Source of the DNA: JACDAN01 sp036380355
GTDB taxonomy: Bacteria; Actinomycetota; Thermoleophilia; Gaiellales; Gaiellaceae
Assembly (NCBI GenBank): GCA_036380355.1
Contig: DASVEW010000045.1
Span: forward strand, 27,862-91,861
Direction of reading: 5' to 3'
Length of the DNA stretch: 64,000 nucleotides
This document shows, piece by piece, positions 57,194 to 64,000 of the stretch; within the stretch, counting starts at the first letter, position 1, and each line of letters begins with the position of its first letter. The notes beneath the pieces were generated by a model that was given only the letters and a program-made list of their open reading frames with translations, was not told where the DNA came from and ran no database searches. Both the position numbers and the translations under genes were made by a program.

Positions 57194-57567
57194 GCTGCCT
57201 CCCTGGCGATGCGACCGAGGATGCCGTTCACGAGCTTCGCCGCCTCGTCGGACGCATAGCGCTTCGCGAACCGGACGCCTTCGTCGATCGCCACCTCTGG
57301 GGGCACCTCGCCCTGCTCCAGCTCGTGAATCGCGAGCCGGAGGACGTTACGCTCGAGCGCGCCGAGACGGCCGGCCGGCCACCCTTCCGTCGCCTCGTCG
57401 ATGCGGTGGTCGAGGTGCTCGGCCCGCTCGGCCACGGCCTTCGCGGTCTCCCAGGCGAAGTCGTCGACCTCACCCTCGTACGTCGAGCCGAGGTCCTTGC
57501 CGGTCACGTCCCACTGGAACAGCATGAAGAGCGCGGCGCGGCGGGAGGCCCGGCGGCTCTGGCTCAC
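57190..57567 (-). CDS. nusB: Transcription antitermination factor NusB
   Basis: 125 residues from GTG overlapping the accC stop. All-helical RNA-binding protein of the rRNA antitermination complex. SRRASRRAALFMLFQWDVTG at the start and the RNVLRLAIHEL...PPEVAIDEGVRFAKRYASDEAAKLVNGILGRIA end are diagnostic. Sits in the conserved efp-BCCP-accC-nusB order. Confidence 0.95.
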   Translation of the reverse strand: MSQSRRASRRAALFMLFQWDVTGKDLGSTYEGEVDDFAWETAKAVAERAEHLDHRIDEATEGWPAGRLGALERNVLRLAIHELEQGEVPPEVAIDEGVRFAKRYASDEAAKLVNGILGRIAREAA

Positions 57568-58937
57568 GGCCGCCCCGATCCAAGTAACAGAGTGTTACTT
57601 GCCGGGAGCGGCGGGTTGTCCTCGAGGTAGCTCGTCGAATAGTCGCCGCGCGCGAAGCCCTCGCTCCGGATCACCTCGGCGGCCGCGCCGATCGTCGTCG
57701 GGACGCCGGCGACCTCGAACTCGTTCAGCGCGCGCAGGCAGCGGGCGAGCGCGAGCTCGCGGTCGGGCGCCCACGCCACGACCTTCGCGAGCAGCGAGTC
57801 GTAGTGCGGCGGCACGACGGCCCCGTCCTCGACGAACGTGTCCACGCGGACGCCGGGACCGAGGGGCGGCCGGAAGCGCTCGAGCCGGCCGGGCATCGGC
57901 ATGAAGTCCCGAGCCGGGTCCTCCGCGTTCACGCGCACCTCGATCGCATGGCCGCGGCGCCCGGCGCGGCCGGTGTAAGGCAGCGGCTCGCCGGCGGCGA
58001 TCCGGAGCTGCTCGTGCACGAGGTCGATCCCCGTGACCATCTCGGTGACTGGATGCTCGACCTGCAGCCGGGCGTTGAGCTCGATGAAATAGAACGCGCC
58101 GTCCGCGCCGACGAGGAACTCGAAGGTGCCGGCGTTCGTGTAGCCGATCGCGCGCGCCGCTCGCTCGGCGGTCGCCTCCATCTTCTCGCGGGACCCCGGG
58201 CTCAGCGCCGGCGACGGCGACTCCTCGATCAGCTTCTGGTGCCGCCGCTGGATCGAGCACTCGCGCTCGCCGAGCGTGAGGATCCCGCCGCGCGAGTCCC
58301 CCAGCACCTGGATCTCGACGTGCCTTGCCGGCACGATCGCCTTCTCCAGGTACAGCCGCCCGTCGCCGAACGCGGCTTCCGCCTCGGCCGAGGCCATCGC
58401 GAACGACGCCTCGATCTCATCGGGCGACAGCACCAGCCGCATGCCTTTCCCGCCGCCCCCGGCCGCCGCCTTCACGAGCACCGGGTAGCCGAGCCGGTCG
58501 GCGGCCTGCGCGACCTCGTCCACCGAGAGCGTGCCCGTTCCGGGAACGAGCGGGACGCCGGCGGCGCGCATCTCGTCGCGAGCCGCGGCCTTGTCGCCCA
58601 TCCTCGCCATGACCGCCGCCGTCGGGCCGACGAAGACGAGGTCGTTCTCGGCGCACGCGTCGGCGAAGGCCGGGTTCTCCGCGAGGAAGCCCCAGCCGGG
58701 ATGCACGGCCTCGCAGCCGGTGGTCGCCGCGGCGGCGACGACGGACGGGATGCGGAGGTAGCTCTCGCCGGCGGCCGGCGGGCCGATGCAGACGGCCCGG
58801 TCCGCCATCCGGACGTGCATCGCGCCCTCGTCGGCCTGGGAGTAGACCGCGACGGCCTCGATCCCGAGCTCGTGGAGGGCGCGGATCACGCGCACCGCGA
58901 CCTCGCCCCTGTTCGCTACGAGAACCCGAGAGAACAT
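57564..58937 (-). CDS. accC: Biotin carboxylase (acyl-CoA carboxylase subunit AccC)
   Basis: 457 residues, ATG directly after the upstream TAG. ATP-grasp enzyme that carboxylates biotin on the carrier protein. FSRVLVANRGEVAVRVIRA; HPGWGFLAEN; KAAAGGGGKGMRLV (ATP loop); ECSIQRRHQKLIEESPSP; FIELNARLQVEHPVTEM; and GHAIEVRVNAEDP are all present. The last part, ASNTLLLGSGRP, is not typical and is encoded by an inserted palindrome (57582-57600). The neighbouring gene encodes the carrier protein. Confidence 0.96.
   Translation of the reverse strand: MFSRVLVANRGEVAVRVIRALHELGIEAVAVYSQADEGAMHVRMADRAVCIGPPAAGESYLRIPSVVAAAATTGCEAVHPGWGFLAENPAFADACAENDLVFVGPTAAVMARMGDKAAARDEMRAAGVPLVPGTGTLSVDEVAQAADRLGYPVLVKAAAGGGGKGMRLVLSPDEIEASFAMASAEAEAAFGDGRLYLEKAIVPARHVEIQVLGDSRGGILTLGERECSIQRRHQKLIEESPSPALSPGSREKMEATAERAARAIGYTNAGTFEFLVGADGAFYFIELNARLQVEHPVTEMVTGIDLVHEQLRIAAGEPLPYTGRAGRRGHAIEVRVNAEDPARDFMPMPGRLERFRPPLGPGVRVDTFVEDGAVVPPHYDSLLAKVVAWAPDRELALARCLRALNEFEVAGVPTTIGAAAEVIRSEGFARGDYSTSYLEDNPPLPASNTLLLGSGRP
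57582..57600. repeat. Palindromic repeat copy in the accC 3' end (partner at 11585-11605)
   Basis: AAGTAACA-gag-TGTTACTT, 8-bp arms. Together with the following TGCC it matches the dnaE2 copy at 20 of 21 positions in the same orientation. It is translated as ASNTLLLG in accC and ASNSLLLS in dnaE2, the same reading frame, and includes a TTA codon. Confidence 0.7.
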
Positions 58938-60764
58938 CTACAAGGCGTCGAGCGGCCGCCCCAGCGCCGGCTCGATCTCGAACAGCACCTGCCCGAACTC
59001 GACCGGTTGTCCGTTCTCGACGTGGATCCGGCGGACGATGCCGTCCAGCTCCGCCTTGATCTCGTTCATGAGCTTCATGGCCTCGAGGATGCACAGCGTC
59101 TGCCCGGCCGCGACCGGCGCGCCCTCCTCGACGAACGGCGGCGCTCCCGGCGAGGGCGCCCGGTAGAACGTGCCGACCATCGGGGCCTCGACGCGGTGGT
59201 ATCCGTCGCTTGCCGGCTCGAGCGGAGGCGGGGCCAGGTCCAGCTCGGTCGGCGCGGACGGCGCCGACGCCGCGGCCGCGGCCGTGGGCCCCTCCTGCTC
59301 CTCGCGGCGGCGCACCGACACCCGCAGGCCCGACTCCTCGATGGCGATCTCCGCGACGCCGCTCTCCTGGACGATGCGCACGATCTCGCGGATCCGCTCG
59401 GCGCGGCTCTGGTCGACGCTCCCGCCGACGAGCCCTTCGTCGCCGCTCGCCCGGCCGCGGATGGCCGAGAGCAGGGGCTCCGCCTCCTCGCCGAACAGCG
59501 CGAGCAGCAGGAGCTCCTCCTCGCTCGTCGCCAGCCCGCGGGCATCCTCGCGAATGTCGTCGAGGTCGGCGGCGGGCTGCACGGGCTCGCGCTCGCCGTC
59601 CGAGCTGAGCTCGACCGCGCGGCTCGCGCTCGGGTCGAACTCGCCGGGCGGCGTCCCGAAATCGCCCTGGAACAGGCCGCGCAGCTCGTCCACGACGAGC
59701 CCGTAACGGCTGGCCGAGAGCACGTGGATGAGCGCCTGGGAACCGAGGATCTGCCCGATCGGCGCCGCGAGCGGCGGCCAGCCCGCCTCGCCGCGGATCC
59801 GCTCGAGCTCCTCGAGCACCTCGTCGAGCCGGTCGCCGGTGGACTGAGACCGCAGGTGCGCGTCGAGAGCGGCCACGAGCCCCGCGGGCAGGTTGTGCTG
59901 CGCCGCCCGGACGGCAACCCGGGGCGCCAGCGGCGTGACAGGCTCGTCGCCGATGTGCTGGTCGACGAGGGCCGACGCCTGCCAGAGGCGCTTGGTGTCG
60001 ACGCCCGTGCCGAGCCCGAGCCCCTCCAGGGCGTCGCCGAGACCCTCGCCGGCGACGCGGTGCAGGACGAGCGCGACGGCGTACACGGCGCAGGCGATGC
60101 GATCGGAGCCGGCGCGCGCAGCCTCGAGGGCGGCCGCCAGTGCATTTCCCGCAGAGCCCTGGCAGTAGATGCCGAGGGGAAGGCCGCTCGCCTCGCCGAT
60201 CGCGGTGACGAGCTCGCTTGCCCGGTGCGGCTCGAGCGAGCCGGACGGGTCGTGGAGCAGGATCCGGGCCGCCCCGAGGTCGGGGAGCTTCTTCGCCTGC
60301 TCGACGAGCGCGTCCGTCTCGCCGGTCGGCCCGAGGCTGTAGATCAGCCCCGCGTCGAACTCCCCGCCGGCGGCCGTGATCGCCTCGCCGGCCTCGCGGA
60401 GGTTCGAGACGTCGTTGAGCGGGTCGTGGAGCCGGAAGATCTCGATGCCGTTCTCGGCCGCCGTGTGGACGAAGCGGCGCACGAAGTCGCCGCCGACCGG
60501 GCGGGAGCCGACGAGGAAGCGGCCGCGGAGCGCCATCCCGAGCGGCGTGTTCGTCCGCGACTTGATCGCCCGGATCCGCTCCCACGGGCTCTCGACGCCG
60601 CGGCGCACGGCGCTGTCGAAGACGCCGCCGCCGGAGACCTCGAGCGTGGCGAAGCCGGCGCCGTCGAGGAGCTCCGCGAGCTCGAGGATCGCCGACGTCG
60701 GCAGCCTGCCTGCGAGCGGCTCCTGGCTGACGAGGCGGACAGTGGTGTCGACGAGCTGCGGCAT
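58938..60764 (-). CDS. Carboxyltransferase-like (degenerate OadA/PycB fold) domain fused to biotin carboxyl carrier protein
   Basis: 608 residues. Residues 1 to about 430 follow the pyruvate/oxaloacetate carboxyltransferase barrel (TLEVSGGGVFDSAVRRGVESPW, IEIFRLHDPLNDVSNL). The catalytic features are altered: RDxHQS reads RLVSQEP; the KDMAG lysine site reads LLHDPSG; and the metal-binding HxHxHD reads GIYCQGSAG. Residues about 460-608 are a complete AccB-type carrier with the biotin lysine in EAMKLMNE (Lys564). It is next to accC, so the carrier is probably biotinylated and charged, while the carboxyltransferase reaction must be done elsewhere. Confidence 0.85.
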   Translation of the reverse strand: MPQLVDTTVRLVSQEPLAGRLPTSAILELAELLDGAGFATLEVSGGGVFDSAVRRGVESPWERIRAIKSRTNTPLGMALRGRFLVGSRPVGGDFVRRFVHTAAENGIEIFRLHDPLNDVSNLREAGEAITAAGGEFDAGLIYSLGPTGETDALVEQAKKLPDLGAARILLHDPSGSLEPHRASELVTAIGEASGLPLGIYCQGSAGNALAAALEAARAGSDRIACAVYAVALVLHRVAGEGLGDALEGLGLGTGVDTKRLWQASALVDQHIGDEPVTPLAPRVAVRAAQHNLPAGLVAALDAHLRSQSTGDRLDEVLEELERIRGEAGWPPLAAPIGQILGSQALIHVLSASRYGLVVDELRGLFQGDFGTPPGEFDPSASRAVELSSDGEREPVQPAADLDDIREDARGLATSEEELLLLALFGEEAEPLLSAIRGRASGDEGLVGGSVDQSRAERIREIVRIVQESGVAEIAIEESGLRVSVRRREEQEGPTAAAAASAPSAPTELDLAPPPLEPASDGYHRVEAPMVGTFYRAPSPGAPPFVEEGAPVAAGQTLCILEAMKLMNEIKAELDGIVRRIHVENGQPVEFGQVLFEIEPALGRPLDAL

Positions 60765-60774
60765 CCGCCGGACC

Positions 60775-61443
60775 CTAACGAGAGGCCCGCTCGCCGGCGG
60801 GCAAATGTGCGAACGCGTAGAGCACGAGGTACAGCACCGAGAGGAGCGCTGTCAGCGCGACGGTCATCCCGAAGCTGCGCGGGTACGCCATCGGGTCCGA
60901 GATCCGAGCCCAGACGTCGGAGAGGAGCGCATCCGGCCGGGTGAGGAAGTCCCAGCTGTTCCAGCGCAGCGAGCGGCCGAGGTAGATCCCGAACCCGCTT
61001 GCCAGCAGGCTGGCGCCGACGAACGCCCAGCTCAGGGCGCCGCCGGCCAGCCACCGCACCACGGCCTGCATCAGGTACAGCGACAGGAATCCGAGGAGCG
61101 CGCCCGTCCAGGCGAAGGCCATGAAGAGGACGAGGTCGAACCAGAGCGGCGCGTCGTTCCGCGAACCGAGGTGGATCAGATCGGTCAGCAGGTAGGGCGC
61201 GTTCGGCAGGAAGAGCAGCCAGACGGCGGCGGCCGGAAGGAGCCGTCTCGTGCGGACGCCGCGCCGCTGCATGTCGTAGACCACGACGGCCGCCACGAGC
61301 GGGATCCACGCCAGGAAGAGGTTCCAGGCGAGGAACCTGTACGCCCCCGGCTCCGAGTAGACCCAGCGGGCGATCAGGGTCGCGACGCAGAACGCCGACG
61401 CAAGCGCGAGGGCAGCGAGCGCCAGGGCCCGCCGGTCGCTCAT
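60775..61443 (-). CDS. DUF1361 membrane protein
   Basis: 222 residues, about 7 membrane segments. FLAWNLFLAWIPLVAAVV and WLLFLPNAPYLLTDLIHL with GFGIYLGRSLRWNSWDFL are the marks of DUF1361. Function unknown. ATG overlaps the efp stop by 4 nt. It separates efp from the carrier-protein gene, an insertion relative to the usual efp-accB order. Confidence 0.9.
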   Translation of the reverse strand: MSDRRALALAALALASAFCVATLIARWVYSEPGAYRFLAWNLFLAWIPLVAAVVVYDMQRRGVRTRRLLPAAAVWLLFLPNAPYLLTDLIHLGSRNDAPLWFDLVLFMAFAWTGALLGFLSLYLMQAVVRWLAGGALSWAFVGASLLASGFGIYLGRSLRWNSWDFLTRPDALLSDVWARISDPMAYPRSFGMTVALTALLSVLYLVLYAFAHLPAGERASR

Positions 61444-62006
61444 GCCCGTGAGATGTAGCGGCGTTCCCGGGTGTCGACCTTGATCCGGTCGCCCTGGTTG
61501 ACGAAGAGCGGCACCTGGACGATCGCGCCCGTCTCGAGCTTCGCCGGCTTCGTCACGTTCGAGACGGTGTCGCCGCGCACGCCGGGCTCCGTCTCGGCGA
61601 CGGTGAGCTCGACCGACGCCGGCAGCTGGACGCCGGACGGCCGCCCGTCGACCGTCATCAGCTGCACGGTGCTGGACGGCTGGAGAAAGTCGAGCGCCTC
61701 GGAGACGGACTCGCGCGCGAGGCTGATCTGCTCGAACGTCTGCTCGTCCATGAAGACGACCTCGTCGCCGGAGTCGTACAGGTACTGTGCGTTCTTCGTC
61801 TCCGTGATCACGCGCTGGAACTTCTCGCCGGCGCGGAAGGTCTTGTCCACAACGGCGCCCGTGTCGAGGTTCTTCAGCTTCGTGCGGACGAAGGCGCCGC
61901 CCTTGCCCGGTTTGACGTGCTGGAACTCGAGGATGCGCCAGGCCGAGCCGTCCAGCTCGATGTGCATGCCGTTCTTGAACTGGTTCGTGTTGACGACGTC
62001 GGCCAC
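61440..62006 (-). CDS. efp: Elongation factor P
   Basis: 188 residues. Relieves ribosome stalling at consecutive prolines. ADVVNTNQFKNGMHIELDG start; the KPGKGGAFVRTKLKNL loop with the modification-site lysine; and the C-terminal KVDTRERRYISRA are diagnostic. No modification enzyme is visible in the window. It is relevant to the polyproline protein at 46268. Confidence 0.97.
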   Translation of the reverse strand: MADVVNTNQFKNGMHIELDGSAWRILEFQHVKPGKGGAFVRTKLKNLDTGAVVDKTFRAGEKFQRVITETKNAQYLYDSGDEVVFMDEQTFEQISLARESVSEALDFLQPSSTVQLMTVDGRPSGVQLPASVELTVAETEPGVRGDTVSNVTKPAKLETGAIVQVPLFVNQGDRIKVDTRERRYISRA

Positions 62007-62107
62007 GGAAGGAGGCTAGCGAACAGCGTCCTCCGCTCCTTCCTCTTCCTAGGTGAGGAAGATCCCCACGCCGAGCATCGCGGCCGACCCGAACGGCTCC
62101 GACCCGG

Positions 62108-63088
62108 CTAGTCGACCGTCACGAGGTCCTTGCGGAACCTCGTCAGGACCTCGCAGCCGTCCTCCGTCACGGCGACGAGGTCCTCGATCCGGACTCCGCC
62201 GACGCCGCTCAGATAGATCCCCGGCTCGACGGTGACGACGTTGCCGGCCTGCAGGGTATCCGTGGACTCCGGCCGGAGCGCAGGAGCCTCGTGGACGAGG
62301 AGCCCGAGCCCGTGGCCCAGTCCGTGCCCGAAGCTCTCGCCGTAGCCGGCGTCGCCGATGACCGCCCGTGCCGCCGCGTCGGCGGCCCGGCCGGTGGTCC
62401 CGGCCCGCACGGCGTCGAGACCTGCCTGCTGCGCCTGCCGGGTGAGCTCGTAGATCTCCCGGAGGGGGTCCGAGACCTTGCCAACGGCGAACGTTCGTGT
62501 GCAGTCGGAGCAGTAGTGGTCGAGCTTCGCCCCGGCGTCGACGAGGACGAGGTCGCCCTCCTGGACGACGCGGTCACCCGGGACGGCGTGCGGGCTGGAC
62601 GCGGTCGGGCCGGCGGCGATGTCGGTCGCAAACGCCGGCTCGTCGGCACCGAGCTCGTGGAAGAGCTGCGTCATGCGCCAGACGAGCTCCTTCTCCGTCC
62701 GGCCGCTGAACCGCTCCTCGACGAGCCGCTCGTAGACGCGGTCGGTGATCTCGGCGGCCCGGCGGATCGCGTCGAGCTCCTCCGGCTCCTTGACGGCCCG
62801 GAGCGATTCCACGAGGCCTCGGCGAGGAACGAGGTCGACGCCGCCCTCGCGCAGGAACTCGTAGTTCGCGTAGGTCAGCGCGTCGGCCTCGAAGCCGACC
62901 CGCTCCGGCAGCCGGCCGGCGAGGTTCGTGTAGAGGTACCGCTCGGTCTGCTCGACCTCGACGCCTTCCACCTCGCGGGCCCGCTCGAGGTAGCGGAAGT
63001 CCGTGAAGAGGCAGGCGCGGTCCGGGTCGACGAGCAGCGCGGCGTTCGAGCTCTCGAAGCCCGTGAGGTACAGGACGTTCGTCGGCAT
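62108..63088 (-). CDS. Xaa-Pro aminopeptidase/dipeptidase (M24)
   Basis: At least 326 residues from ATG 63088; upstream codons overlap aroQ and offer no ATG, GTG or TTG, although the frame (DTRLDRLRALLGEPLLVT) looks like the family N-terminus and could begin at a CTG. Creatinase N-terminal domain, then the pita-bread domain with all five metal ligands: DAGAKLDHYCSDCTRTF (two Asp), FGHGLGHGLGLLVHE (His), VTVEPGIYL (Glu), VRIEDL (Glu). Sits in the aroQ-pep-efp order common in bacteria. The 101 bp between it and efp hold nothing I can identify. Confidence 0.92.
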   Translation of the reverse strand: MPTNVLYLTGFESSNAALLVDPDRACLFTDFRYLERAREVEGVEVEQTERYLYTNLAGRLPERVGFEADALTYANYEFLREGGVDLVPRRGLVESLRAVKEPEELDAIRRAAEITDRVYERLVEERFSGRTEKELVWRMTQLFHELGADEPAFATDIAAGPTASSPHAVPGDRVVQEGDLVLVDAGAKLDHYCSDCTRTFAVGKVSDPLREIYELTRQAQQAGLDAVRAGTTGRAADAAARAVIGDAGYGESFGHGLGHGLGLLVHEAPALRPESTDTLQAGNVVTVEPGIYLSGVGGVRIEDLVAVTEDGCEVLTRFRKDLVTVD

Positions 63089-63129
63089 GGTGACGAGGAG
63101 CGGCTCCCCGAGCAGCGCTCGCAGCCGGT

Positions 63130-63555
63130 CTAGTCGCGTGTCAGGAACTCGAGCGCCTCCCTGTAGCCGTCGGGGCCCTTGCCGGCGACCCGGTACGCGA
63201 CGACGTCGGCGATGACGGACACGCGCCGCCACTCCTCCCGCTCGTCGACGTTCGAGAGGTGCACCTCCACGACCGGCACGTCGAACAGCTCGATGGCGTC
63301 GCGGATCGCATAGCTGTAGTGGGTCCACGCCGCCGGGTTCACAACGACGCCGTCCGCCCACTCGAGCGCCTCGTGGCACCACTCGACGAACTGGCCTTCG
63401 TGGTTCGTCTGGCGGCACACGACGGAGCACCCTAGCTCCGACGCCCAGCCGTAGATCCGCGTCTCCAGCTCGGAGATGTTGAGGCCGCCGTACGTCTCGG
63501 GATCGCGGCGCCCGACGACGTCGAGGTTCGCTCCGTTGAAGACTGCAACGCGCAC
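63130..63555 (-). CDS. aroQ: 3-dehydroquinate dehydratase, type II
   Basis: 141 residues from GTG 63555. Third step of the shikimate pathway. VAVFNGANLDVVGRRDPETYGG contains the catalytic Arg and Tyr; NHEGQFVEWCHEA; VVNPAAWTHYSYAIRDAI; and VEVHLSNVDEREEWR with the catalytic His. A TACGCT box lies exactly 6 nt upstream (63562-63567). Follows aroB. Confidence 0.95.
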   Translation of the reverse strand: MRVAVFNGANLDVVGRRDPETYGGLNISELETRIYGWASELGCSVVCRQTNHEGQFVEWCHEALEWADGVVVNPAAWTHYSYAIRDAIELFDVPVVEVHLSNVDEREEWRRVSVIADVVAYRVAGKGPDGYREALEFLTRD

Positions 63556-63578
63556 CCGGGGAGCGTAATGACAGGCCG

Positions 63579-64000
63579 CTACGGCGTTGCGATCAGCTCG
63601 TCGAGCGCCGCCCGGACCTCGGCTTCCGGGCGCTCGACGCCCCAGAGCGGCTTCCCCGACTCCTCGAGCAGCACGAGGCGTATGCGGCCGTCGCGGATCT
63701 TCTTGTCGCGCTTCAGCGCCTCCCACGCGCGCTCGCGGTCGACCGGAACCGGACGAGGGTCGAGCACGGTCTCCACGACGTCGGTCGCGAGCCCGGAGAG
63801 GCGGAGCGCGGCGAGCAGCCCGAGCGCCACCGCGTCGCCGTGCCGGACCGTGTAGAGCGACGCCGCCTCGAGCGCGTGGGCGAAGGTGTGACCGAGGTTG
63901 AGGATCGCTCGCTCGCCGCGGTCGCGCGGATCGCGCAGGCAGACGGCGGCCTTGAAGGCGGCGCAGCGGCGCACCTGCTCGGGCTCCGGGAGCTCCCAGA
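63579..64000 (-). CDS. aroB: 3-dehydroquinate synthase (5' end cut by window edge)
   Basis: The C-terminal 140 codons or so are visible, open to the window edge. NLGHTFAHALEAAS with metal-binding His, HGDAVALGLLAALRLSGL, and the RDKKIRDGRIRLVLLEESGKP end are typical of AroB. Second step of the shikimate pathway; directly followed by aroQ. Confidence 0.94.
   Translation of the reverse strand, partial: WELPEPEQVRRCAAFKAAVCLRDPRDRGERAILNLGHTFAHALEAASLYTVRHGDAVALGLLAALRLSGLATDVVETVLDPRPVPVDRERAWEALKRDKKIRDGRIRLVLLEESGKPLWGVERPEAEVRAALDELIATP

Noticed and set aside
57804..60944. Open plus-strand frame of 1046 codons
   Set aside because: Shadow of accC and the BCCP fusion; composition (Arg, Asp, His, Glu) is typical of an antisense frame in GC-rich DNA.
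1..64000. CRISPR arrays, tRNA or rRNA genes, integrases, prophage
   Set aside because: I saw no regularly spaced repeats, no cloverleaf-like T-loop/acceptor sequences and no recombinase motifs. A tRNAscan and Rfam search would be more reliable than reading by eye.

Overview
The window is very GC-rich, gene-dense chromosomal DNA with many GTG and TTG starts and 1-4 nt gene overlaps. No gene-free stretch exceeds about 250 bases outside the two repeat copies, and I see no tRNA, rRNA, CRISPR, phage or transposase. The steA-steB-recN-nadK-tlyA block, a DUF1059 protein, mycobacterial-type MurA, ImuB/DnaE2, and the efp-BCCP-accC-nusB order point to a deep-branching actinobacterium, probably Thermoleophilia (Gaiellales/Solirubrobacterales-like). 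The taxonomy is an inference from gene content.

Layout. 1-9.2 kb: a DHH-CBS protein (cut by the window edge), RidA, a degenerate HisB-like protein, a secreted subtilase, murA, and small enzymes (HD, VOC, PLP aminotransferase, EEP nuclease). 9.2-16.7 kb: a translesion-synthesis region with dnaE2 and imuB separated by small stress-type genes. It carries a LexA-controlled promoter and two copies (13745-13913, 15183-15344) of a structured repeat. 16.7-26.9 kb: ComB-like phosphatase, rhomboid protease, membrane proteins, pyruvate phosphate dikinase and its PPSR-type regulator, peptidase E, a broken methyltransferase and an HtrA protease. 27-35.6 kb: glyQS, recO, a glutaredoxin, three tandem L,D-transpeptidases, and an ECF sigma factor with a putative anti-sigma protein. 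35.6-46 kb: O-antigen-ligase-like protein, epimerase, mutM, deoA-deoB, ald, aldo-keto reductase, DUF3866 and an M20 peptidase. 46-56 kb: a secreted polyproline protein, pyrG, a GT2-MraY-like fusion, steB-like, steA-like, recN, nadK, tlyA and mltG. 56-64 kb: polyprenyl synthase, nusB, accC, a degenerate carboxyltransferase-BCCP fusion, efp, an aminopeptidase P-type enzyme, aroQ and aroB (cut by the edge).

Working together. Cell-envelope growth is the main theme (murA, three L,D-transpeptidases, mltG, steA/B, polyprenyl synthase, surface-polysaccharide genes). DNA damage tolerance is the second (imuB, dnaE2, recN, recO, mutM). Pyruvate-node metabolism (ppdK with its regulator, ald) and nucleoside salvage (deoA, deoB) are also present.

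Most interesting: (1) the two-copy structured element, with three nested helices, compensatory base changes, and all wobble pairs reading as G-U only in plus-strand RNA; (2) small palindromes inserted in the same reading frame into dnaE2 and accC; (3) two pseudoenzyme-like proteins, the HisB-like protein and the carboxyltransferase domain fused to BCCP; (4) symmetric TAnnnTA boxes at five divergent gene pairs together with a recurring TAnnnT-N6-start (leaderless) arrangement.
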